From NCBI RefSeq assembly GCF_034344865.1, contig NZ_CP133774.1:3968001-4032000 (forward strand): a DNA stretch of 64,000 nt, given 5' to 3'. A model generated the notes under the pieces. It did no database searches, was not told where the DNA came from, and saw nothing but the letters and a program-made list of their open reading frames with translations. Below, piece by piece: positions 1-9,476 of this stretch; within the stretch, counting starts at the first letter, position 1; each line of letters starts with the position of its first letter. Origin of the DNA: Pseudomonas sp. 10S4 (GTDB lineage: Bacteria > Pseudomonadota > Gammaproteobacteria > Pseudomonadales > Pseudomonadaceae). The translations under genes were made by a program, and so were the position numbers.

Positions 1-12
1 CTGAGACAACGC

Positions 13-40
13 CTTCGCGAGCAAGCTTCGCTCCTACACG
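13..40. repeat. Partial REP-like palindrome arm
   Basis: The arm TTCGCGAGCAAGCTTCGCTC followed by CTACA matches one arm of the REP doublets found elsewhere in the window, for example at 61962-62050. The partner arm, if present, lies before the window start. It sits just upstream of the prpC ribosome binding site. Confidence 0.5.
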
Positions 41-74
41 TTTCCCTAACAAACTCAAAAAACTGGAGACAGCA

Positions 75-1202
75 ATGGCCGAAGCAAAAGTACTCAGTGG
101 CGCCGGGCTCCGTGGCCAGGTTGCCGGGCAAACCGCACTGTCCACCGTGGGCCAGTCGGGCGCAGGCCTGACCTATCGTGGCTACGACGTTCGTGAACTG
201 GCGGCTGACGCGCAATTCGAAGAAGTCGCTTACCTGCTGCTGTACGGCGAACTGCCAACCAAAGCGCAACTCGCTGCTTATGTCGACAAACTGAGCAAGC
301 TGCGCGATCTGCCGCAAGCGCTGAAAGAAGTACTGGAACGCATCCCCGCCGACGCCCACCCGATGGACGTGATGCGCACTGGCTGCTCGTTCCTGGGCAA
401 CCTCGAACCAGAAAAAGACTTCAGCGCACAACACGACGTCACCGACCGCCTGCTGGCCGCGTTCCCGGCGATCATGTGCTACTGGTATCGCTTCAGCCAC
501 GACGGCAAACGCATCAATTGCGTGACTGACGAGGCGTCCATCGGCGGCCACTTCCTGCACCTGCTGCATGACAGGAAGCCGAGCGAGTTGCACGTCAAAG
601 TGATGAACGTGTCGCTGATCCTCTACGCGGAGCACGAGTTCAACGCCTCGACGTTCACCGCCCGTGTTTGCGCCTCGACCCTGTCGGACATGTATTCCTG
701 CGTCACCGCTGCCATCGGTTCCCTGCGTGGTCCGCTGCACGGCGGCGCCAACGAAGCGGCGATGGAAATGATCGAGCGCTTCAAGTCGCCGGAAGAGGCG
801 ATCAAAGGCACCCTCGGCATGCTTGAGCGCAAGGACAAGATCATGGGCTTCGGTCACGCGATCTATAAGGACAACGATCCGCGCAACGAGGTGATCAAGG
901 GCTGGTCGAAAAAACTCGCTGACGAAGTGGGCGACACCGTGTTGTTCCCGGTTTCCGAAGCCATCGACAAGACCATGTGGGAGCAAAAGAAACTGTTCCC
1001 GAACGCCGACTTCTACCATGCGTCGACGTACCACTTCATGGGCATCCCGACCAAGTTGTTCACCCCGATTTTCGTCTGCTCGCGCCTGACAGGCTGGGCG
1101 GCGCATGTATTCGAACAACGAGCCAACAACCGCATCATCCGCCCGAGTGCCGAATACATCGGCGTCGAACAGCGCAAGTTCGTGCCAATCGAACAACGCT
1201 GA
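75..1202 (+). CDS. prpC: 2-methylcitrate synthase
   Basis: PrpC condenses propionyl-CoA with oxaloacetate to 2-methylcitrate, the entry step of the cytoplasmic methylcitrate cycle. The 375-residue product has the citrate synthase fold. LHGGANE near residue 221 and GFGHAIY near residue 260 carry the two catalytic histidines, and the NADFYHAS segment near residue 312 carries the aspartate. The length fits PrpC and short citrate synthases, and the prp context decides for PrpC over GltA. The ATG is preceded by GGAG at good spacing. acnD, prpF and prpD follow on the same strand, so this is the usual Pseudomonas prp operon, with prpR and prpB expected upstream of the window. A 206-bp gap holding a REP doublet separates it from acnD. 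Confidence 0.96.
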   Translation: MAEAKVLSGAGLRGQVAGQTALSTVGQSGAGLTYRGYDVRELAADAQFEEVAYLLLYGELPTKAQLAAYVDKLSKLRDLPQALKEVLERIPADAHPMDVMRTGCSFLGNLEPEKDFSAQHDVTDRLLAAFPAIMCYWYRFSHDGKRINCVTDEASIGGHFLHLLHDRKPSELHVKVMNVSLILYAEHEFNASTFTARVCASTLSDMYSCVTAAIGSLRGPLHGGANEAAMEMIERFKSPEEAIKGTLGMLERKDKIMGFGHAIYKDNDPRNEVIKGWSKKLADEVGDTVLFPVSEAIDKTMWEQKKLFPNADFYHASTYHFMGIPTKLFTPIFVCSRLTGWAAHVFEQRANNRIIRPSAEYIGVEQRKFVPIEQR

Positions 1203-1247
1203 CCGGTGGAGGCGCTAGCACCGGCAACTGAAGGAACCGAGAACCCC

Positions 1248-1337
1248 TGTGGGAGCGGGCTTGCTCGCGAAGACGGACTGACATTCAACAGTGATGTCGA
1301 CTGATACACCGCTTTCGCGAGCAAGCCCGCTCCCACA
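1248..1337. repeat. REP doublet (BIME), copy 1
   Basis: Two inverted REP arms (TGTGGGAGCGGGCTTGCTCG and its complement) enclose a 40-bp spacer. The 90-bp unit is nearly identical, with three differences, to the unit at 5261-5350 in the same orientation. Such elements may form strong mRNA hairpins between prpC and acnD. Confidence 0.9.
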
Positions 1338-1408
1338 TTTGATCCGGCTTCAGTTCAGCAGCGGTGCCAGGCCCCACCCATTGTAATTACCGTGACCGAG
1401 TCCTGACG

Positions 1409-4000
1409 ATGAACACAGAATTTCGCAAACCGCTGCCCGGCAGTCATCTGGATTACTTCGACGTCCGTGCGGCTGTCGAAGCCATCCAGCCTGGCGCCTA
1501 CGACACTCTGCCGTACACCTCCCGCGTACTCGCGGAAAACCTGGTGCGCCGCTGCGACCCGGCCACGCTCACCGATTCCCTGAAGCAGTTCATCGAACGC
1601 AAGCGTGACCTCGATTTTCCGTGGTTCCCGGCGCGCGTGGTCTGTCATGACATTCTCGGCCAGACCGCGCTGGTGGACCTCGCCGGCCTGCGCGACGCCA
1701 TCGCCCTGCAAGGTGGCGACCCGGCGCAAGTGAACCCGGTAGTGCCGACGCAATTGATCGTCGACCACTCCCTGGCCGTCGAGCGTGGTGGCTTTGATCC
1801 AGAGGCGTTCGAGAAGAACCGCGCCATCGAAGACCGTCGCAACGAAGACCGTTTTCACTTCATCAACTGGACCAAAAAAGCCTTCAAGAACGTCGACGTG
1901 ATCCCGCCGGGCAACGGGATCATGCACCAGATCAACCTGGAGAAAATGTCTCCGGTGATTCAGGTGCGCGACGGCGTTGCGTTCCCCGACACCTGCGTCG
2001 GCACCGACAGCCACACTCCGCACGTCGATGCCTTGGGCGTGATCGCCATCGGCGTTGGTGGCCTGGAAGCCGAGAGCGTGATGCTCGGCCGCGCCTCGTG
2101 GATGCGTCTGCCGGAAAGCGTCGGCGTTGAACTGACCGGCAAGCTGCAACCGGGCATCACCGCCACCGACATGGTGCTGGCGTTGACCGAGTTCCTGCGC
2201 AAACAGAAAGTCGTCGGCGCATGGCTGGAATTCTTCGGTGAAGGCGCCTCCGCGCTGACCCTCGGCGACCGCGCAACCATTTCCAACATGGCCCCGGAAT
2301 ACGGCGCCACCGCGGCGATGTTCTACATCGACCAGCAAACCATCGACTACCTGAAACTCACCGGCCGTGAAGACGAACAGGTGCAACTGGTCGAGAACTA
2401 CGCCAAAACCACCGGCCTCTGGGCTGACAGCTTGAAGCATGCACAATACGAGCGCGGGTTGACGTTCAACCTGTCCTCGGTGGTGCGCAACATGGCCGGC
2501 CCGAGCAACCCGCACGCTCGCGTCGCGACCTCGGATCTCGCCGCCCAAGGCATCTCCGGCCAGTGGGATGAAGTGCCGGGCCAGATGCCGGACGGTGCGG
2601 TGATCATCGCCGCCATCACCAGTTGCACCAACACCAGCAACCCGCGCAACGTCATCGCTGCCGGCCTGCTGGCGCGCAACGCCAACCAGCTCGGGCTGAC
2701 CCGCAAGCCGTGGGTCAAATCGTCCCTGGCGCCGGGCTCGAAAACCGTCGCGCTGTACCTCGACGAAGCCGGCCTGACCAGCGAACTGGAGCAACTCGGT
2801 TTCGGCATCGTTGCCTTCGCCTGCACCACCTGCAACGGCATGTCCGGCGCACTCGATCCGGTGATCCAGCAAGAGATCATCGACCGCGATCTGTACGCCA
2901 CGGCTGTGCTGTCCGGCAACCGTAACTTCGACGGGCGGATTCACCCGTACGCCAAGCAAGCATTCCTCGCGTCGCCGCCGCTGGTGGTCGCATACGCCAT
3001 CGCCGGGACCATCCGTTTCGACATCGAAAAAGATGTGCTGGGCGTGGTCGACGGCAAGGAAATCCGCCTGAAAGACATCTGGCCAAGCGACGAAGAAATC
3101 GACGCAGTGGTGAAAGCCTCGGTGAAGCCGGAGCAATTCCGCCAGGTCTACATCCCGATGTTCGCCATCCACGAAGACACCGGCCCGAAAGTCACGCCGC
3201 TGTACGACTGGCGGGAGATGAGCACCTACATCCGCCGTCCGCCGTACTGGGAAGGCGCGCTAGCCGGCGCGCGTCCGCTCAAGGGCATGCGCCCGCTGGC
3301 GGTGCTGCCGGACAACATCACCACCGATCACCTGTCGCCGTCGAACGCGATCATGCTCGACAGCGCCGCCGGCGAATACTTGGCGAAAATGGGCTTGCCG
3401 GAAGAGGACTTCAACTCGTACGCGACCCACCGTGGCGACCACTTGACCGCGCAACGCGCAACCTTCGCCAATCCGAAACTGTTCAACGAAATGGTCCAGG
3501 AAAACGGCAAGGTCAAGCAGGGTTCGCTGGCCCGCGTCGAGCCGGAAGGCCAAGTGATGCGCATGTGGGAAGCCATCGAAACCTACATGGAGCGCAAGCA
3601 GCCGCTGATCATCATCGCCGGCGCCGACTACGGTCAGGGTTCGTCCCGGGACTGGGCGGCCAAAGGCGTGCGTCTGGCCGGTGTCGAAGCGATTGCCGCG
3701 GAAGGTTTCGAGCGCATTCACCGCACCAACCTGGTGGGCATGGGCGTGTTGCCGCTGGAATTCCTGCCGGGCACTGATCGCCACACATTGGCCATCGACG
3801 GCAGCGAAACCTACGACGTGATCGGTGATCGCACTCCACGTGCGCAACTGACGCTGGTGATCAACCGCCTCAACGGTGAACGCGTCGAAGTGCCAGTGAC
3901 CTGTCGCCTCGACACCGCCGAAGAAGTGTCAATCTACGAGGCTGGTGGCGTGTTGCAGCGTTTCGCTCAGGACTTCCTTGAATCGGCAGTAGCCGTTTAA
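1409..4000 (+). CDS. acnD: 2-methylcitrate dehydratase, Fe/S-dependent (AcnD)
   Basis: AcnD is an aconitase-family [4Fe-4S] enzyme that dehydrates 2-methylcitrate. Its product needs PrpF before it can be rehydrated to 2-methylisocitrate. The 863-residue protein has the aconitase layout. Cluster cysteines lie in TSCTNTS near residue 405 and CTTCNG near residues 471-475. The C-terminal swivel domain contains GADYGQGSSRDW near residue 740. The reading frame stays open to a GTG at 1364, but those 15 extra residues look non-conserved. The ATG at 1409, giving MNTEFRKPLPG, is the family start, although its ribosome site is weak. Together with PrpF it can bypass PrpD, which matters because prpD here is frameshifted. 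Confidence 0.95.
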   Translation: MNTEFRKPLPGSHLDYFDVRAAVEAIQPGAYDTLPYTSRVLAENLVRRCDPATLTDSLKQFIERKRDLDFPWFPARVVCHDILGQTALVDLAGLRDAIALQGGDPAQVNPVVPTQLIVDHSLAVERGGFDPEAFEKNRAIEDRRNEDRFHFINWTKKAFKNVDVIPPGNGIMHQINLEKMSPVIQVRDGVAFPDTCVGTDSHTPHVDALGVIAIGVGGLEAESVMLGRASWMRLPESVGVELTGKLQPGITATDMVLALTEFLRKQKVVGAWLEFFGEGASALTLGDRATISNMAPEYGATAAMFYIDQQTIDYLKLTGREDEQVQLVENYAKTTGLWADSLKHAQYERGLTFNLSSVVRNMAGPSNPHARVATSDLAAQGISGQWDEVPGQMPDGAVIIAAITSCTNTSNPRNVIAAGLLARNANQLGLTRKPWVKSSLAPGSKTVALYLDEAGLTSELEQLGFGIVAFACTTCNGMSGALDPVIQQEIIDRDLYATAVLSGNRNFDGRIHPYAKQAFLASPPLVVAYAIAGTIRFDIEKDVLGVVDGKEIRLKDIWPSDEEIDAVVKASVKPEQFRQVYIPMFAIHEDTGPKVTPLYDWREMSTYIRRPPYWEGALAGARPLKGMRPLAVLPDNITTDHLSPSNAIMLDSAAGEYLAKMGLPEEDFNSYATHRGDHLTAQRATFANPKLFNEMVQENGKVKQGSLARVEPEGQVMRMWEAIETYMERKQPLIIIAGADYGQGSSRDWAAKGVRLAGVEAIAAEGFERIHRTNLVGMGVLPLEFLPGTDRHTLAIDGSETYDVIGDRTPRAQLTLVINRLNGERVEVPVTCRLDTAEEVSIYEAGGVLQRFAQDFLESAVAV

Positions 4001-4011
4001 AACGCAGAGCC

Positions 4012-4033
4012 ACAGGGGACTCAAATCCCCTGT
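4012..4033 (+). other. Intercistronic hairpin acnD/prpF
   Basis: A perfect 8-bp stem (ACAGGGGA/TCCCCTGT) with a 6-nt loop lies 12 bases after the acnD stop. There is no T-run, so it is not a classical terminator. An mRNA-stabilising or processing role in the operon is a guess. Confidence 0.5.
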
Positions 4034-4052
4034 TGGCCAATAGAGGAATGAC

Positions 4053-5243
4053 ATGTCTCACGCACCTCAAATCAAAATCCCTGCCACCTACATGCGTGGC
4101 GGCACCAGCAAAGGCGTGTTCTTCAGCCTGCAAGACCTGCCCGAAGCGGCACAGATTCCCGGCCCGGCCCGCGATGCCTTGTTGCTGCGAGTGATCGGCA
4201 GCCCCGACCCGTACGACAAGCAAATCGACGGCATGGGTGGCGCGACGTCCAGCACCAGCAAAACCGTGATCCTGTCGAAAAGCATCAAGGCTGATCACGA
4301 CGTCGATTACCTGTTTGGTCAGGTGTCCATCGACAAGCCTTTTGTGGACTGGAGCGGCAACTGCGGCAACTTGTCGGCGGCGGTCGGTTCGTTCGCGATC
4401 AGCAATGGTTTGGTAGATGCCAGCCGCATTCCGCAAAACGGTGTGGCGGTGGTTCGTGTGTGGCAGGCCAACATCGGCAAGACCATCATCGCCCACGTGC
4501 CGATCACCAACGGTGAAGTGCAGGAAACCGGTGATTTCGAACTCGACGGCGTGACCTTTCCGGCGGCCGAAGTGCAGGTCGAATTCATGGACCCGGCCGC
4601 AGAAGAAGAGGGCGGCGGTGGTTCGATGTTCCCCACGGGCAACCTGGTTGATGACCTGGAAGTGCCCGGCGTCGGGACCTTCAAGGCGACCATGATCAAT
4701 GCCGGCATTCCGACGATTTTCGTCAATGCCGAAGACATCGGCTACACCGGTACCGAGTTGCAAGGCGCGATCAACAGCGACCCGAAAGCCCTGGCGATGT
4801 TCGAGACCATCCGCGCTTACGGCGCGCTGCGCATGGGCCTGATCAAGGACCTGGACGAAGCGGCCAAGCGGCAGCACACGCCGAAAGTTGCGTTCGTGGC
4901 CAAACCGGCGGCTTACGTGGCATCCAGCGGCAAGGCGATTGCGGCGGGTGATGTCGACCTGCTGGTGCGCGCGTTGTCCATGGGCAAGTTGCACCACGCG
5001 ATGATGGGCACGGCGGCGGTGGCGATTGGTACGGCGGCGGCGATTTCCGGGACGTTGGTGAACCTGGCGGCGGGCGGGATCGACCGCAATGCGGTGCGCT
5101 TTGGGCATCCGTCCGGCACGTTGCGCGTCGGCGCGGAGGCCAGTCAGGTGAACGGCGAATGGACCGTAAACAAAGCCATCATGAGCCGCAGTGCGCGGGT
5201 GTTGATGGAAGGGTTTGTGCGTGTGCCGGGCGACTCGTTCTGA
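4053..5243 (+). CDS. prpF: 2-methylaconitate cis-trans isomerase PrpF
   Basis: PrpF isomerises the 2-methylaconitate made by AcnD so that aconitase can hydrate it. It belongs to the diaminopimelate-epimerase-like fold. The 396-residue length is typical. The N-terminal MRGGTSKGVFF signature (about residues 14-24) and the DPYDKQIDGMGGATSSTSK segment (about residues 52-70) are characteristic. The ATG follows AGAGGA at good spacing, 52 bp after acnD, so co-translation from one mRNA is expected. The acnD-prpF pair is the defining feature of the AcnD-type methylcitrate pathway. A REP doublet follows before prpD. Confidence 0.95.
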   Translation: MSHAPQIKIPATYMRGGTSKGVFFSLQDLPEAAQIPGPARDALLLRVIGSPDPYDKQIDGMGGATSSTSKTVILSKSIKADHDVDYLFGQVSIDKPFVDWSGNCGNLSAAVGSFAISNGLVDASRIPQNGVAVVRVWQANIGKTIIAHVPITNGEVQETGDFELDGVTFPAAEVQVEFMDPAAEEEGGGGSMFPTGNLVDDLEVPGVGTFKATMINAGIPTIFVNAEDIGYTGTELQGAINSDPKALAMFETIRAYGALRMGLIKDLDEAAKRQHTPKVAFVAKPAAYVASSGKAIAAGDVDLLVRALSMGKLHHAMMGTAAVAIGTAAAISGTLVNLAAGGIDRNAVRFGHPSGTLRVGAEASQVNGEWTVNKAIMSRSARVLMEGFVRVPGDSF

Positions 5244-5260
5244 TCCAACACATGAACCCA

Positions 5261-5350
5261 TGTGGGAGCGGGCTTGCTCGCGAATACGGACTGACATTCA
5301 ACATTGATGTCGACTGATATACCGCTTTCGCGAGCAAGCCCGCTCCCACA
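5261..5350. repeat. REP doublet (BIME), copy 2
   Basis: A 90-bp unit with inverted REP arms, differing at only three positions from 1248-1337 and in the same orientation. The two copies bracket acnD-prpF. Confidence 0.9.
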
Positions 5351-5448
5351 TTTTTGATTGCATTACCAAAAAAAGAACGCTGTAACTAACCTGAGATTAC
5401 CCCTGAACCGAGGTCCCATTAACGAACCACTTCAAGAGTGAATCGAAC

Positions 5449-6934
5449 ATGAGCGCCAACGTCGACCTGAACAACCGTCCCGACTACGACACCGTCCTGC
5501 AGGACATCGCTGACTACGTCCTCACCTTCAAAATCCAATCCCAAGAAGCTTTGGACACCGCCCGCAACTGCCTGATGGACACCCTCGGCTGCGGCCTGCT
5601 GGCCCTGCGCTTTCCCGAATGCACCAAACACCTGGGCACCGATCGTCGAAGGCACCGTCGTCCCGTTCGGTGCCCGCGTGCCCGGTACCAGCTACCGCCT
5701 CGACCCAGTGAAAGCCGCGTGGGACATCGGTTGCATCGTCCGCTGGCTCGATTACAACGACACCTGGCTCGCCGCCGAGTGGGGCCATCCGTCCGATAAC
5801 CTCGGCGGAATTCTCGCGATAGCCGATCACCTTTCGCAAAAACGCCTGGCCAACGGCGAAGCACCGCTGACGATTCGCGCGGTGCTCGAAGCGATGATCA
5901 TGGCCCACGAGATTCAGGGTGTGATTGCCCTGGAAAACTCCTTCAACCGCGTAGGCCTTGATCACGTGCTGCTGGTGAAAGTCGCCTCAACCGCCGTCAC
6001 CGCCAAACTGATGGGCGCCAACCGCGAGCAACTGTTGTCCGCGCTGTCCCACGCCTTTGCCGACGGCCAGGCGCTGCGCACTTATCGCCATGCGCCGAAC
6101 GCCGGGTCGCGAAAATCCTGGGCCGCAGGCGATGCCTCCAGCCGAGGCGTGCGGCTGGCGGATATTGCGATGCGCGGCGAGATGGGCATTCCCGGCGTAC
6201 TGACGGCCAAACAGTGGGGCTTCTACGACGTGTTGTTCAGTCACACCAACAACGATTTGGCGCTGAAACCGGAAGACAAACGCACGTTCAGCTTCTCCCG
6301 CCAGTACGGCAGCTATGTGATGGAAAACGTGCTGTTCAAAATCAGCTTCCCCGCCGAGTTCCACGCGCAAACCGCTTGCGAGGCTGCCGTTACCTTGCAT
6401 CCGCAAGTCCGGAATCGCCTGCACGACATCGACAAAATCGTCATCACCACCCACGAATCGGCGATCCGAATCATCTCCAAAGTCGGCCCGCTGGCGAATG
6501 CCGCTGACCGCGACCATTGCATTCAGTACATGACCGCCGTGCCGCTGGCCTTCGGCAATCTGGTGGCCGAGCAGTACGAAGATGAGTTCCATGCCGCGCA
6601 CCCGATCATCGACGTGCTACGCGAGAAAATGGTCATCGTCGAAGACCCGCGCTTCACTCGCGAATACCTGGAAGCCGACAAACGCTCCATCGCCAACGCG
6701 ATCCAGGTGTTTTTCAAGGACGGCTCCAGCACTGAGAACGTGGTGGTCGAGTACCCGATCGGCCATCGCCGCCGCCGTACCGATGGCATCCCGCTGCTGG
6801 AAGACAAGTTCAAGACCAACCTGGCGACACGCTTCACCGGTCAGCGCAGTGCCGAGATTTTTGCGTTGTGCAAGGATCAGGCAGCGCTGGAGGCAACGCC
6901 GGTGAACCGGTTTGTCGATCTATTCGTGATCTGA
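5449..6934 (+). pseudogene. prpD: 2-methylcitrate dehydratase PrpD, frameshifted
   Basis: PrpD is the cofactor-free MmgE/PrpD-family dehydratase of the methylcitrate cycle. The N-terminal frame ([15 protein letters not shown]) runs to about residue 63 and then turns to nonsense. The rest continues in the next frame from about 5639 ([16 protein letters not shown]) to the stop at 6934. Dropping a single A at about 5638, in CTGGGCACCGATCG, restores one 494-residue protein, the usual PrpD length. The downstream part is fully PrpD-like, with no other damage. As written the gene would give a truncated product. A sequencing insertion is the likelier cause, given the same pattern in other genes here. 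AcnD and PrpF could supply the activity if the mutation is real. Confidence 0.9.
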
Positions 6935-6954
6935 TCGGCTGCACGCAATCCCTG

Positions 6955-7018
6955 TAGGAGCCAGGCTTGCCGGCGAAGTCGGATTCAAGGACGCGTTCGC
7001 CGGCAAGCCTGGCTCCTA
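6955..7018. repeat. REP-like inverted repeat, TAGGAGCCAGGC family
   Basis: The arms TAGGAGCCAGGCTTGCCGGC and complement flank a short spacer between the convergent ends of prpD and the DMT permease gene. The arm sequence differs from the TGTGGGAGCG family. It may also serve as a bidirectional stop signal. Confidence 0.8.
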
Positions 7019-7035
7019 TGAGGGCTGGGGCGTAT

Positions 7036-7968
7036 TCAGGATTTTAGCCATTTCTCGACGGGCAATTTGGTGATCGCAAACCCCGTCAGCAGCACCGCCG
7101 AATACATCATCAGCTCCCGCGAAATACTTTGCCCCTCGTACCACGCGCCAATCACCACCGCGAACACCGGAAAAATAATGAACACGAACGACAGAATGAT
7201 CGGGCTCAGTCGTTTCAGCAGCAAAAAATAAACGATAAACCCGCCCACTGACGCCACCAGCCCCAGATAGAGCAGGGCGCCCCACGAGCGCGTTGTAATG
7301 TCGCCAAACACCGGCGCTTCAAAGCGCAATCCCGCGACAAACAACATCAACCCGGCCAGGCCGATGGGCAGCGTGTTGTAGGTAATCACGCTGATCGCGC
7401 TGCCTTGCTTCTTGGTAATCACGTAACACAGCGCATGCATCACCGCCGCAGCGAGAATCGCCAGTACGCCGAAGAACTCGGCGTGGTCCAGGTGCAGTCC
7501 CTGGCTGCGGATAATCATGAACAGGCTGCCGAAACCGATAGCGATGCCGACGACTTGCGAGGGGTAGATTTTCTCCCGCAGAAACATCGCGGAAAAAATC
7601 AGGATAAACACCGGCATGCAGCTGAACAGCAGGGCGGTCAGGCCGGATGACACGTGCATCTCGCCGTAGTTGAGCAAGTAATACGGCAGGCTGAAATACG
7701 ACAGCGTCACGAACACGAAAAACCAGAGACTTTGCCTTGGAAACAGCAACGGTTCGCGCCGCAGCAGGGCGAAGCTCAAAAACAACGGAAACGCGATCAG
7801 AAAGCGCAGGCCGGCGGCGGTCAGTGGCGGCACGCTTTCGACGGCAATTTTGATCCCCAGCCATGTCGTACCCCAGCTCAGGCAAACGATCAGAAACAAC
7901 GTGCTGGTGACCAACCCGGCCAACCACGGTTTTCGAAGACGGGAAGAGGCGCTGAGGGCGACGGACAT
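7036..7968 (-). CDS. EamA/DMT-family transporter
   Basis: A 310-residue inner-membrane protein of the drug/metabolite transporter superfamily with about ten hydrophobic segments in two EamA repeats. The first repeat contains SWGTTWLGIK near residue 31, typical of EamA exporters, and the second begins near residue 165. The substrate cannot be told from sequence; relatives export amino acids or metabolites. The ATG is preceded by AAGGAA. It is transcribed away from the MocR-type regulator across 86 bp, an arrangement in which the regulator commonly controls the permease. Confidence 0.85.
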   Translation of the reverse strand: MSVALSASSRLRKPWLAGLVTSTLFLIVCLSWGTTWLGIKIAVESVPPLTAAGLRFLIAFPLFLSFALLRREPLLFPRQSLWFFVFVTLSYFSLPYYLLNYGEMHVSSGLTALLFSCMPVFILIFSAMFLREKIYPSQVVGIAIGFGSLFMIIRSQGLHLDHAEFFGVLAILAAAVMHALCYVITKKQGSAISVITYNTLPIGLAGLMLFVAGLRFEAPVFGDITTRSWGALLYLGLVASVGGFIVYFLLLKRLSPIILSFVFIIFPVFAVVIGAWYEGQSISRELMMYSAVLLTGFAITKLPVEKWLKS

Positions 7969-7990
7969 GATCGAGTTCCTTTCGTTGTTG

Positions 7991-8033
7991 GAATTGACCT
8001 GGATGCTGAATAGGTCTATCCCTAATTGAACCT
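7991..8033. promoter_or_regulatory. Candidate MocR-regulator binding repeats
   Basis: The DMT/MocR divergent gap holds ATTGACCT (from 7993) and ATTGAACCT (ending 8033) as an imperfect direct repeat. GACCT (7996-8000) faces AGGTC (8012-8016) as an inverted pair. MocR proteins are known to bind direct repeats in such gaps. The assignment is inferred from position only. Confidence 0.35.
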
Positions 8034-8054
8034 GTTTTCAGCACGCTATTCGGG

Positions 8055-9470
8055 ATGGAAATGACTGTCAAAGTAAGTATTGCCACGGTGTCAATCCTGC
8101 GCGAGGGCCTGGCTCAAGGACGTGGCGTCAAGTACAAGCGTTTGGCCGAGGCTCTGGAAAAAAGCATCGGCGAAGGCTTGATCGAGCCGGGCAGCAAGTT
8201 GCCGCCCCATCGACTGCTGGCCGACAGTTTGGGCGTGACCATCGGCACCATCAGCCGCGCCTATGGCGAACTGGAGCGGGTCGGGTTGGTGGTGGCCCGT
8301 GTAGGAGACGGTACTTATGTGCGTCAGCGCGGGATGGAACGCTCGCGCGATGGTGGCTTTCGCAACGTCAGTGATGAGCCGCAAGCGCTGTTCGACATGA
8401 GTCGGAACCAGCCAATTCCGGGGCAGGAGGCGATCTTGCTGAGTCAGGGCCTGCAAGCCTTGGCCAGCGACCCGCAGACCTTGCAACACATTGCCGGCTA
8501 CACCGCCGATGCCGGGTTACTGCGCCACCGTGCAGCGGGTGCCGAGTGGTTGCGGCACAAGGCTTTTACGCCGAGTGCCGATCAGATTGTTTGCGTCAAT
8601 GGCGGCCAGCACGGCTTGTTGTGCGTGCTGATGGGGTTGCTCAAGGCCGGCGATACCTTGGTGACCGAGCATTTGACCTACCCGGGGTTGATCAGCGTCG
8701 CACGCATGCTCGGGATAAAACTGATCGGTGTCGGGATGGATGACGAAGGACTGCTGCCCGAGGCGCTGTCGGATGTTTGCCAGAATCATCGAGTGTCAGC
8801 GTTGTACTGCACACCGACGATCCAGAATCCTACGGCGGCAGTGATGTCAGTCCCACGGCGCGAGGCGATTGCCGAGATCTGTCGTCAGCACAATTTGCTG
8901 ATCATCGAGGACGAGGCCCACGCCGTGCTGGCGCAGCAGCGGCCATTGCCCTTGAGTCACTTTGCCCCGGAGCGTTCGGTGTTGATCGGCAGTTTGAGCA
9001 AAGCCGTTTCGGCCGGTTTGAGGGTTGGTTACCTGCACGCGCCGCAACCGTTGATCGGACGTTTGAGCGCCGCAGTGCGCGGGACGTGCTGGATGGCCAG
9101 TCCGTTGTCGATGGCATTGGCGAGTGAATGGGTCGAAAACGGCATCGCCGGGCAGTTGCTGGGGCAGCAGATAGCCGAAATCAGCCGCCGCAAGCAGTTG
9201 GTCAGCGCCGTGTTAGAAGATGTCGGATACAAGACCCATCCCAATAGCCCACACTTCTGGATCGAAGTGCCCGAGCCGTGGCGGGCGTCGCAGATTGCGG
9301 CGGAGCTCAGGGAGAACAATTATTTGGTGGCGACTGCCGAGGCCTTTGCGGTCGGGCATGGGGCGGTGCCGCAGTTTATTCGGGCGAGTGTGTGTAATTC
9401 GGCGGGGGATGATGGGTTGTTGCTGGGTGGGTTTGAGGCGTTGGTGGGGGCACTCATGGAAACCGTGTAA
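8055..9470 (+). CDS. MocR-family (GntR/aminotransferase fusion) transcriptional regulator
   Basis: The 471-residue protein joins an N-terminal GntR winged helix (about residues 20-85; KLPPHRLLADSLGVTIGTISRAY contains the recognition region) to a fold-type I aminotransferase domain (about 110-465). The pyridoxal-phosphate lysine is in IGSLSKAVSAGLRVGY near residue 320. MocR regulators sense PLP or an amine or amino acid ligand and usually control an adjacent gene, here the divergent DMT permease. An in-frame ATG two codons downstream (8061) is an alternative start. Ligand and target are unproven. Confidence 0.88.
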   Translation: MEMTVKVSIATVSILREGLAQGRGVKYKRLAEALEKSIGEGLIEPGSKLPPHRLLADSLGVTIGTISRAYGELERVGLVVARVGDGTYVRQRGMERSRDGGFRNVSDEPQALFDMSRNQPIPGQEAILLSQGLQALASDPQTLQHIAGYTADAGLLRHRAAGAEWLRHKAFTPSADQIVCVNGGQHGLLCVLMGLLKAGDTLVTEHLTYPGLISVARMLGIKLIGVGMDDEGLLPEALSDVCQNHRVSALYCTPTIQNPTAAVMSVPRREAIAEICRQHNLLIIEDEAHAVLAQQRPLPLSHFAPERSVLIGSLSKAVSAGLRVGYLHAPQPLIGRLSAAVRGTCWMASPLSMALASEWVENGIAGQLLGQQIAEISRRKQLVSAVLEDVGYKTHPNSPHFWIEVPEPWRASQIAAELRENNYLVATAEAFAVGHGAVPQFIRASVCNSAGDDGLLLGGFEALVGALMETV

Positions 9471-9476
9471 TCGTTC

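Noticed and set aside
1364..1408. N-terminal extension of acnD from a GTG
   Set aside because: The extra 15 residues (MPGPTHCNYRDRVLT) are not aconitase-like; the ATG at 1409 gives the family start.
1355..3172. 605-residue open frame on the minus strand
   Set aside because: It is antisense to acnD, has no family features, and is explained by GC-rich codon usage of the real gene.
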